A program made the translations under genes and the position numbers. A stretch of DNA of 24,995 nucleotides. Origin: Deltaproteobacteria bacterium. GTDB lineage: Bacteria; Desulfobacterota; Desulfobacteria; C00003060; C00003106. The stretch covers positions 1 through 24,995 of the forward strand of contig JAFDAE010000027.1 of NCBI GenBank assembly GCA_019314005.1, read 5' to 3'. The notes under the pieces were generated by a model. That model was given only the letters and a program-made list of their open reading frames with translations, did no database searches and was not told where the DNA came from. Shown here one piece after another: positions 5,971 through 11,707 of the stretch; position 1 is the first letter of the stretch; every line of letters begins with the position of its first letter.

Positions 5971-6246
5971 ATGAACCGATCAAAGAAGAGACTGATGTGG
6001 GTACAAGAGGATAAGCCCCTGGAGTTGCCGGGCACCTTGCCTGCAGTACTGTCAAAGCATGAGTACATTTGTGAGGGTTGCAAAAGGATTGCTACCGTAC
6101 AGGACTCGGACTTGTATGAGTGCTCGGTGTATGCCTTCGTGCCACCCTATTACATCAGGCAGGGGTGTTGTTACTTTAACCGGCCCGAGACAAAGACCAA
6201 GAAGAAAATCACCAAAGGGCAGCAGAAGCAGGGAAGGAATCGATAG
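5971..6246 (+). CDS. basic cysteine-containing hypothetical protein
   Basis: 91 residues from ATG 5971; an upstream in-frame ATG at 5932 would overlap the preceding micro-gene. One CEGC knuckle (C34, C37) plus C51, C66 and C67 could form a zinc site. The N-terminus (NRSKKR) and C-terminus (KTKKKITKGQQKQGRNR) are strongly basic, suggesting nucleic-acid contact. Not recognised. Confidence 0.7.
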   Translation: MNRSKKRLMWVQEDKPLELPGTLPAVLSKHEYICEGCKRIATVQDSDLYECSVYAFVPPYYIRQGCCYFNRPETKTKKKITKGQQKQGRNR

Positions 6247-6249
6247 ACC

Positions 6250-6564
6250 ATGGCCAAAAAAGTATTAGGACGTATCACAATGCAATTCATACAGCATGAC
6301 GGTGGCCGGTGGCACTGTGAGGTCAAGCAACCACGGATATACTCGAAGGTTGTTAGGGACACTTACAAGATGGCACTGGCAACGGCCGTGCTGCAGGATC
6401 ATATCAATAAGACACTTGATGCTATTGACCGTATGATCATGAACAATGCAGAGATAGCTGAGTACCAGAATATGCAGGACCAGGAGAAGGCTAACAAGCC
6501 CGAAGGCCTGGCCGACATCGATAAGTACCAAACCAAACTACCATTCAAACATGAGGGATATTAA
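6250..6564 (+). CDS. hypothetical helical protein
   Basis: 104 residues. The N-terminus has a beta-like segment (RITMQFIQHDGGRWHCEVKQ); residues 38-80 form a long helix (MALATAVLQDHINKTLDAID; NAEIAEYQNMQDQEKA). No catalytic motif. Three bases separate it from the gene before, two from the gene after. Not recognised. Confidence 0.7.
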   Translation: MAKKVLGRITMQFIQHDGGRWHCEVKQPRIYSKVVRDTYKMALATAVLQDHINKTLDAIDRMIMNNAEIAEYQNMQDQEKANKPEGLADIDKYQTKLPFKHEGY

Positions 6565-6566
6565 TC

Positions 6567-6752
6567 ATGACACCAAAAGATTGGATAGTATATCTCAGTC
6601 CATCAGATGAATTTAAACTGACCCATGCTGTGCTTGACACACACGAGGGTATGGATGTGCTAATGCACAAAGAGGGCAACAAGATCATTGGCTACGTAAC
6701 AGCAGGCAATGAGAAGACAGCAGTTGATTACGGTGATCAGGTTCTACGGTGA
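6567..6752 (+). CDS. small hypothetical protein ending at a suspicious TGA
   Basis: 61 residues: WIVYLSPSDEFKLTHAVLD, then KEGNKIIGYVTAGNEKTAVDY. It ends at TGA 6750-6752, but the same frame stays open for 24 further coding-like codons to TGA 6825-6827, which overlaps the primase start in the four-base manner typical of this genome. The intended gene may therefore be 86 codons, 6567-6827, with TGA read through or created by mutation or sequencing error. Not recognised. Confidence 0.7.
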   Translation: MTPKDWIVYLSPSDEFKLTHAVLDTHEGMDVLMHKEGNKIIGYVTAGNEKTAVDYGDQVLR

Positions 6753-6827
6753 CCGAAGGCAGAGGCTGCACTTGAAGCAGCCCGGCAAGTCGAGGGGCTT
6801 TGGAATATCATGGACTGTGCCAAATGA
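6753..6827 (+). pseudogene. in-frame extension of the preceding gene behind a TGA
   Basis: This is the only gap in the 3606-9000 region long enough to hide coding sequence, and it is not random: in the frame of the preceding gene it reads ALEAARQVEGLWNIMDC, a convincing amphipathic helix, with no start codon of its own before an internal ATG at 6810. Its stop (6825-6827) overlaps ATG 6824 of the primase gene. Listed as a separated gene end; it may be expressed by readthrough. Confidence 0.55.
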
Positions 6828-7684
6828 GTAGTGTACTATTTGACAGCCTGGATTATTCCATGTCCACCGGCAGCAGCATACGAGTCAAGGAATGTAACAC
6901 ATGTCTCGGGCAAGGCAGGTCCATGGCCGTGCAAATTACAAGGAAAGAGGACGGGTTTTTATGGCACTGCTTCCGTTGTCACAAGTCTGGGTTTTTTCCA
7001 GACCAAGGTGCCTCACCCCAACAAGTACAGGAGCTAACAGCTAATGCAAATAAAAAGAAAGTGGATAACCGACCTGACGTGGTGGTGCTACCTGCAGATT
7101 TTACAACTACCATACCACCTAAGGGACTTGTTCAACTATACGACCTCGGGATTGAAGAGTCTGATCTGCTTTGGTTTGACCTCGGATGGAGTGCTTCACA
7201 TGCTCGAATTATTGTACCGATTTATAAGTACTCTAAAGGCCAGCCGTCTGGTGACTGGTCTAAGCAACTTATCGGAGTTGTCGGACGTAAGCTTGAAGAT
7301 TCACCTGAAAGTAAGCCGAAGTGGTGGAGCCAAAGGCAAAAGGACATCAAGCACCCTCGTTTCATTGGGATGCCGACCGAAATTCTTTACCCTCGACAGG
7401 TGGTCATCTGTGAGGATGTGTTCTCGGCAATCAGGATCTCAACGACTGGACGTATGGCCCTTGCACTTCTTACCACGTACCTTCCGTACGAGCTCTACCC
7501 AGTCCTCCAAGGATGGGACGTTCGGCTATGGCTTGACGAAGATGCACACGGAAAGGCAACAAAATATCAATCGTCTTTGGGCACGAATGCTATCACGGCT
7601 CAAGTAATTCTAACCTCAAAGGACCCAAAGGAATACACCAATGAAGAAATTAACCATCACATAAAATTGGGGGATAAAATATAA
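6824..7684 (+). CDS. DNA primase with zinc finger and TOPRIM domain
   Basis: 286 residues. Makes RNA primers for lagging-strand synthesis. The N-terminal zinc-binding domain shows C24-NT-C27 and C49-FR-C52 (HCFRCHKSG), as in T7 gp4 and DnaG-type primases. The TOPRIM part shows VVICEDVFSAIRI with catalytic E197 and LWLDEDAHGKA with D238 and D240, then TSKDPKEY. There is no helicase domain; the helicase is a separate gene two positions downstream, so the T7-like fused primase-helicase is split here. I use ATG 6824 (ATGA overlap with the extended upstream frame); a TTG at 6800 has a Shine-Dalgarno too close to it. The stop overlaps the ligase start (TAATG). Confidence 0.92.
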   Translation: MSSVLFDSLDYSMSTGSSIRVKECNTCLGQGRSMAVQITRKEDGFLWHCFRCHKSGFFPDQGASPQQVQELTANANKKKVDNRPDVVVLPADFTTTIPPKGLVQLYDLGIEESDLLWFDLGWSASHARIIVPIYKYSKGQPSGDWSKQLIGVVGRKLEDSPESKPKWWSQRQKDIKHPRFIGMPTEILYPRQVVICEDVFSAIRISTTGRMALALLTTYLPYELYPVLQGWDVRLWLDEDAHGKATKYQSSLGTNAITAQVILTSKDPKEYTNEEINHHIKLGDKI

Positions 7685-8820
7685 TGGCAGAATTAAAAGT
7701 AGAGGTAGTAGTAGTAGACAAGGTTGAGGAGCACCCGAATGCAGACCGTATGGAGTTGGCCTTTGTTGGTGGGTACCAGTGCTGTGTTCAGATTGGTGCA
7801 TTTCAACGAGGGGATCTTGGGGTTTATATACCTGTTGACTCCATACTACCTGAAAAACTGGAAGCACACATCTTTGGTGCTGATGCCAAGGTAAAGCTAA
7901 ACAAGCACCGGGTACGTGCCATTAAGTTACGGGGTGCCATAGCCTTTGGGCTGCTGCTAACCATGAACGAAGTACTCAATTACTTTAATGCCAACCGAAT
8001 AGTGGCCGGGTGTGTAGAGGGAAACGACCTGACCGAAGTACTGGGTGTCACCAAGTATCTACCACCCACCAAGGTACCTAATGTCATGTCTGGCCGGGCA
8101 GCACCAAAACGACATTGCCATCCCTTGTTCTCGAAGTACACCAGCATAGGCCACCTTAAGAGATACTGGAATGCCTTCACTGAGGGTGAGACCGTGATCG
8201 TCACCGAGAAAATCCACGGCACCAATTTCCGGTGTGGCTGGGTGCCCTTTGTTGCAAGAACTTTTTGGCAAAAAGTGAAAAATATTTTTGGGCTTAACCA
8301 ATCCCATGAGTTTGTGTATGGTTCCCATAATATACAACTCATGGATGGCTCCAATAAATCAAAGGGTGGATCTGCCGGTAACGTTTACAAACGGATTGCC
8401 GATGACCATAAACTGAAAGAAAAGATTCCCTTTGGTCAGCTGTGGTACGGTGAGATCTTTGGCCACGGTATTCAGAAGGGATACGAGTACGGATTTAAAG
8501 ATGGCAAGGTTGGTGTTGCCTTCATGGACATCAAGGACGTGGGGAACAACGAGTACCTTGACTTCCATACTATGGTTGAGGTGGTTGAGTCCAAGGGTGA
8601 GCAGGTGGTACCACACTTGTCCACTGTGTTTAATAAGGACGAGATACTCAAGCTTCTCAATGACCCGGCCCGGGTGTCCTTTGTAGATGCCAAGACCAAA
8701 CCCATTGAGGGTTTTGTTATTCGACGTTACAGGTCTGAACAATTCTTTGGTGGCCGTCTAATTCTCAAGCTGTTGTCGGATGCCTACTTGTTACGTAAAG
8801 ACAACACGGATTGGCACTAA
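7684..8820 (+). CDS. RNA ligase, DRB0094/Rnl5-like
   Basis: 378 residues. ATP-dependent ligase of the covalent nucleotidyltransferase superfamily. The N-terminal domain (about 1-125) is OB-like and begins with a tRNA-binding-like strand pattern (EHPNADRMELAFVGGYQCCV). The ligase domain follows: motif I is TEKIHGTNFR with nucleophile K176; motif III/IIIa is LWYGEIFGHGIQ (E257); motif IV is IEGFVIR (E342, G343); motif V is near RLILKLLS (K362). An N-terminal OB domain before the catalytic domain is the layout of the DRB0094 (Rnl5) family and differs from T4 Rnl1 and Rnl2. It probably repairs nicked RNA, for example host-cleaved tRNA. It sits between primase and helicase. Superfamily call sure, subfamily likely. 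Confidence 0.88.
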   Translation: MAELKVEVVVVDKVEEHPNADRMELAFVGGYQCCVQIGAFQRGDLGVYIPVDSILPEKLEAHIFGADAKVKLNKHRVRAIKLRGAIAFGLLLTMNEVLNYFNANRIVAGCVEGNDLTEVLGVTKYLPPTKVPNVMSGRAAPKRHCHPLFSKYTSIGHLKRYWNAFTEGETVIVTEKIHGTNFRCGWVPFVARTFWQKVKNIFGLNQSHEFVYGSHNIQLMDGSNKSKGGSAGNVYKRIADDHKLKEKIPFGQLWYGEIFGHGIQKGYEYGFKDGKVGVAFMDIKDVGNNEYLDFHTMVEVVESKGEQVVPHLSTVFNKDEILKLLNDPARVSFVDAKTKPIEGFVIRRYRSEQFFGGRLILKLLSDAYLLRKDNTDWH

Positions 8821-8823
8821 CAG

Positions 8824-10050
8824 ATGGAAGTGTTGGCAGTCATAAAGCATTTCTTAGCTGACTCCAAGTCACAGGTTAAATTTCACCAGCACATGATACG
8901 GATAGATAACCTGGACAAGGGGCAGTTGGGAGTGCTTGAAAATATCGACGAGTTGTATCAGCTGTTCCCCGAGAAGGGCAGTCTCACAACTCAAGAGATA
9001 AAGGTGTACATAAAAAAGAAGAACCCGTCACGAGACACGACATACGTGGATGCTATAATCGATTCAGCTATGAAGCAGGAGATAGGCCCAGAGATTACAA
9101 AGAACCTTATCGAAACAGTAATTGAAAGGCACATGGCTACAAAGATCCAGAGTATAACGTCACCCATAGTCAGCAACCAGATATCCGGAACACTATCAGG
9201 CATCGACGATGTAATGCTTGAGTACAGGGATCTGGTGGCCATGGCCGACAGGCCTGACCAGCTGCAGGATTGTGACATGTCGTTTCAAGATGCCATGGAG
9301 TTTAGAGCAGCAGACTCCGGTATCAAGTGGCCGTTAAAGATCCTTAACAAATGTATAGGTGGTGTGGCACCAAGTCTTGGCCTGGTCATTGCCCGGCCCG
9401 ACGTTGGCAAGACATCATTCATACTCAACTGCCTGGCATACTTTGCCCACCAATTTAAGGGCACTGATCACCAGGTACTGTACTGTGGGAACGAGGAAGG
9501 TATCATTGGACTCAAGGCTCGGGCAGGTGTGTCACTACTTGGTGTTGAGACTGAGTGGGCTGAGGCTAACACCCAGGCCTTTGGCCAGCAGGTATCCTCT
9601 AAGGGTGGTGATTGCATACGGTTCCACGGTGGTGTTAAAAGTGTTCGAGACGTTGAGGTGCTGGTAAAAAGGTACAGTCCTGTTGTGGTTGTTGCTGATC
9701 AGATAGCCAAGTTTAAAGTACCCGGGAACAAGGTCGAAGGACCGGCCGGGCTGGCCATTATATATCAGTGGTTCAGGGACAAGGCCCAGCAGCACAACAC
9801 CATGTTCATGGGTGTGGCCCAGGCCGACCTGAATGCCAGCAACAAGCAGTGGATAACGATGGACAACATCAATGCATCTAAGACAGATGTTCCAGGGGAG
9901 CTTGACTGGGGTATTGGTATTGGATCTGTTGACGAGCCCGGCCTGGAGTCGGCCCGGTTCATTAACGTCTTTAAAAATAAACTTAAGTATGGTCGAAAGG
10001 GACGGGACCAAGTCCTGTTTAATCCCGAGCAATGCCGATACACAGGTTAG
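8824..10050 (+). CDS. replicative DNA helicase, DnaB-like
   Basis: 408 residues. RecA-fold hexameric helicase that unwinds the fork. Residues 1-155 form a helical N-terminal part. The motor follows: Walker A is VIARPDVGKTSF (190-199; G195 K196 T197); a catalytic-Glu region CGNEEG follows at 221-226; Walker B is PVVVVADQIAK with D292; the sensor is MGVAQADLN (329-337); an Arg-rich end FKNKLKYGRKGRD may hold the arginine finger. Walker A starts with ARPDVGKT rather than GxxxxGKT, a variant seen in phage DnaB-like helicases. No clear Shine-Dalgarno precedes ATG 8824, so translation may depend on coupling to the ligase gene. Confidence 0.92.
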   Translation: MEVLAVIKHFLADSKSQVKFHQHMIRIDNLDKGQLGVLENIDELYQLFPEKGSLTTQEIKVYIKKKNPSRDTTYVDAIIDSAMKQEIGPEITKNLIETVIERHMATKIQSITSPIVSNQISGTLSGIDDVMLEYRDLVAMADRPDQLQDCDMSFQDAMEFRAADSGIKWPLKILNKCIGGVAPSLGLVIARPDVGKTSFILNCLAYFAHQFKGTDHQVLYCGNEEGIIGLKARAGVSLLGVETEWAEANTQAFGQQVSSKGGDCIRFHGGVKSVRDVEVLVKRYSPVVVVADQIAKFKVPGNKVEGPAGLAIIYQWFRDKAQQHNTMFMGVAQADLNASNKQWITMDNINASKTDVPGELDWGIGIGSVDEPGLESARFINVFKNKLKYGRKGRDQVLFNPEQCRYTG

Positions 10051-10328
10051 TCATTTGCCCGGGTGTGGACCAGGCACAAACGTCGTGCCAGGGGTGCTAC
10101 CACAATGAGATACATACACACGAGGAGTGTGTTAAGTGGACAAAGTACTGGGGTGCTCCGGATAAGCAGTGCCCTTGCCCGTGTGCACCTATCGACCAGG
10201 AGGTAGTGGATGAAATCAAATATACCCAACGGGGTGAAGACCTTGAAAGTCTTGAAGGGGTACTCAACTGCTTCGGGTTGCAGGCTGATGCAAACCCAGA
10301 TGCAAAAGGAAATGGAGGAGAGGATTAA
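10032..10328 (+). CDS. cysteine-rich hypothetical protein
   Basis: 98 residues, start overlapping the helicase end by 19 bases. Eight cysteines: C9, the knuckle C19-QG-C22, C33, then CPCPC (C47, C49, C51), and C80. The first half could bind one or two zinc ions; the second half is acidic. Its place beside the helicase suggests a replication accessory role, but that is inference only. Confidence 0.7.
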   Translation: MPIHRLVICPGVDQAQTSCQGCYHNEIHTHEECVKWTKYWGAPDKQCPCPCAPIDQEVVDEIKYTQRGEDLESLEGVLNCFGLQADANPDAKGNGGED

Positions 10329-10332
10329 CACG

Positions 10333-10635
10333 ATGGTTCAAGGTCATACTAATGCAGTAGAGAAAGCAATGCTTGATGCCCTGGTCAAAGGTACCAGTGT
10401 GCTTTATGCTGACCAGGATCAGCCAGACGAGGACACCCTATACATCTGTGGTGTCAACTGTGATGGATTCGAACCTACAGCAAGTGACCCACTGGTACAC
10501 TACAAGTGCCAGTTGGTTGAACCTCACTGCAGGGTGAAGGGTGCTGCTGTTAGGACCTGTTATAAACCCCAAATGATAGATGAACAGACGGCACAGGAGG
10601 TTAACAATGATCCGGAAGAGTGGGAGGAAACGTAA
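10333..10635 (+). CDS. hypothetical protein
   Basis: 100 residues from ATG 10333, chosen because GGAGGAG (10313-10319) is well placed for it; in-frame ATGs further upstream lie inside the preceding gene. Contains NAVEKAMLDALVKGTSVLYA and then a cysteine-bearing middle (YICGVNCDGFEP, C60, C67) and an acidic tail (NNDPEEWEET). Not recognised. Confidence 0.7.
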   Translation: MVQGHTNAVEKAMLDALVKGTSVLYADQDQPDEDTLYICGVNCDGFEPTASDPLVHYKCQLVEPHCRVKGAAVRTCYKPQMIDEQTAQEVNNDPEEWEET

Positions 10636-10738
10636 GAGGCAATTGATTGGTAGGATAAGGGCACCCATTGCCCGGCCTACCAGGTGGCACAAAGATAAAT
10701 CAAAATACACACGGAAAAGGAAACACAAGCATGGCTAA
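10607..10738 (+). CDS. hyperbasic 43-aa protein
   Basis: ATG 10607 has a perfect Shine-Dalgarno (AGGAGG, six bases away) and overlaps the previous gene by 29 bases. The product is about 45% Lys/Arg, for example MIRKSGRKRKRQLIGRIR and KYTRKRKHKHG, with almost no acidic residues. Such composition suggests binding to nucleic acid or ribosome. The frame and the basic bias cannot come from the overlapping gene beyond the first ten codons. Not recognised. Confidence 0.7.
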   Translation: MIRKSGRKRKRQLIGRIRAPIARPTRWHKDKSKYTRKRKHKHG

Positions 10739-10847
10739 TTTTTTCTTTGAAATTTTGAAAATAATTTTCTGCCTTTCTCTTACTGTATGGATTGTAACTT
10801 TTTGCATATATGTGTATCACACAATCATGCTCAAATTAAATAAATAA
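10731..10847 (+). CDS. 38-aa membrane micro-protein
   Basis: Starts eight bases before the previous stop, with AAAAGGA as ribosome-binding site. The sequence is one hydrophobic, Phe-rich segment (FFFEILKIIFCLSLTVWIVT then FCIYVYHTIM) and a short basic tail. The AT-rich DNA here stands out from its surroundings, as expected for membrane codons. Not recognised. Confidence 0.6.
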   Translation: MANFFFEILKIIFCLSLTVWIVTFCIYVYHTIMLKLNK

Positions 10848-10861
10848 ATAGGGAGAAAAAA

Positions 10862-11113
10862 ATGGAGAGACAAAGACTGCAGTACATGAGAGATATTCTT
10901 AGTCGTAGACCCATGTTCGTATTCGTTGACGTGATGACAGGCAAACGTAGGATAGGACAAGTTGTTGCAATAAATAACCTCACCACCTGGGTGAGGATTA
11001 TGATCGGTGCTAAGACCAGCATAGAAATCAAACGGCACAATGCAAAGCACCACATTGAGCCATATAAAATGGGGGAGTATTATGAATCTATACATACCGA
11101 AACTGGGGACTAA
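10862..11113 (+). CDS. hypothetical protein, small beta-barrel-like
   Basis: 83 residues behind AGGGAG. A basic helix (MERQRLQYMRDILSRRP) is followed by beta-like strands (MFVFVDVMTGKRRIGQVVAI; TTWVRIMIGAKTSIEIKRH), the pattern of a small SH3- or OB-like barrel. The 32-base overlap with the next gene is in a different frame. Not recognised. Confidence 0.7.
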   Translation: MERQRLQYMRDILSRRPMFVFVDVMTGKRRIGQVVAINNLTTWVRIMIGAKTSIEIKRHNAKHHIEPYKMGEYYESIHTETGD

Positions 11114-11435
11114 GATAGTCCTGACCAAGGACTGGGCCTTTACCCTACTTGGTGAGAAACGAAACAGATCACTGTGGGATCTGCTTAGCAGCACCCCACT
11201 TCCCACACGACCGTGGGGCATACCCTTTAATAAATACAGCACACCCAAGCTGCACCGGACACTTCGTAAAGGATCAGTGCTTAAGTTTGACAGGGTATAC
11301 ATCCGGAAAGAGCAGGCTCACCACGACTCTGTTACGTTCAAGGCTGAGGTCCGACAGAGGGGTGTGTGGTACAAGGTCAGGTTCTTTGTGACGTTAAAGG
11401 ATGCCAACAACATAGAGTACGAGAGGGTAAACTAA
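11082..11435 (+). CDS. conserved-looking hypothetical phage protein
   Basis: 117 residues from ATG 11082 (GGGGAG upstream); ATG 11040 in the same frame is less well placed. The opening YIPKLGTKIVLTKDWAFTLL and the later VLKFDRVYIRKEQAHHDSVT form a pattern I associate with a widespread unnamed phage family (a strand, GT, DW, later DR.YIRK). Ends with beta-rich FKAEVRQRGVWYKVRFFVTL. No function known to me. Confidence 0.75.
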   Translation: MNLYIPKLGTKIVLTKDWAFTLLGEKRNRSLWDLLSSTPLPTRPWGIPFNKYSTPKLHRTLRKGSVLKFDRVYIRKEQAHHDSVTFKAEVRQRGVWYKVRFFVTLKDANNIEYERVN

Positions 11436-11707
11436 TGGCTGATAAAATACTGTTTGATAAGTCTGGGTACATCGTATCCATTGGTGACCAGATAGTGTAC
11501 ATCACGGATGGCCCACGGGTTAACTACGGGGTGGTGGATAAAATTGAGAGGGTAAACCCACACGGTTACGAACACTGGAAGGTTACAGTTCAAAAGACTG
11601 GGGGGCAGTGGCTGGAAAAACCACGGCAGGTTATACTGACTGAGCCAACCATGTTTCTGTGCAACCACCCACCGTTGTACCAACCTAATAATAAGGGTAA
11701 GGCTTAA
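11435..11707 (+). CDS. hypothetical protein, SH3/KOW-like strands
   Basis: 90 residues from ATG 11435, sharing one base with the previous stop. Beta-rich: GYIVSIGDQIVYITDGPRVN, YGVVDKIERV, HWKVTVQK. The IGDQIVYI..G..VNYGVVDKI stretch looks like a small SH3-like barrel. Immediately precedes DNA polymerase with a TAATG overlap. Not recognised. Confidence 0.7.
   Translation: MADKILFDKSGYIVSIGDQIVYITDGPRVNYGVVDKIERVNPHGYEHWKVTVQKTGGQWLEKPRQVILTEPTMFLCNHPPLYQPNNKGKA

Noticed and set aside
6800..6826. TTG start for the primase gene
   Set aside because: The Shine-Dalgarno GAGGGG is only two to three bases from TTG; ATG 6824 with the ATGA overlap fits the genome's habit better.
7044..7607. 187-aa plus-strand open frame
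   Set aside because: Alternate frame inside the primase gene, whose TOPRIM motifs are intact in the other frame.
9535..10032. 165-aa minus-strand open frame
   Set aside because: Opposite the helicase Walker B region; no domain and no plausible neighbours on that strand.
10817..11302. 161-aa minus-strand open frame
   Set aside because: Covers two well-supported plus-strand genes with good ribosome-binding sites; no family features.
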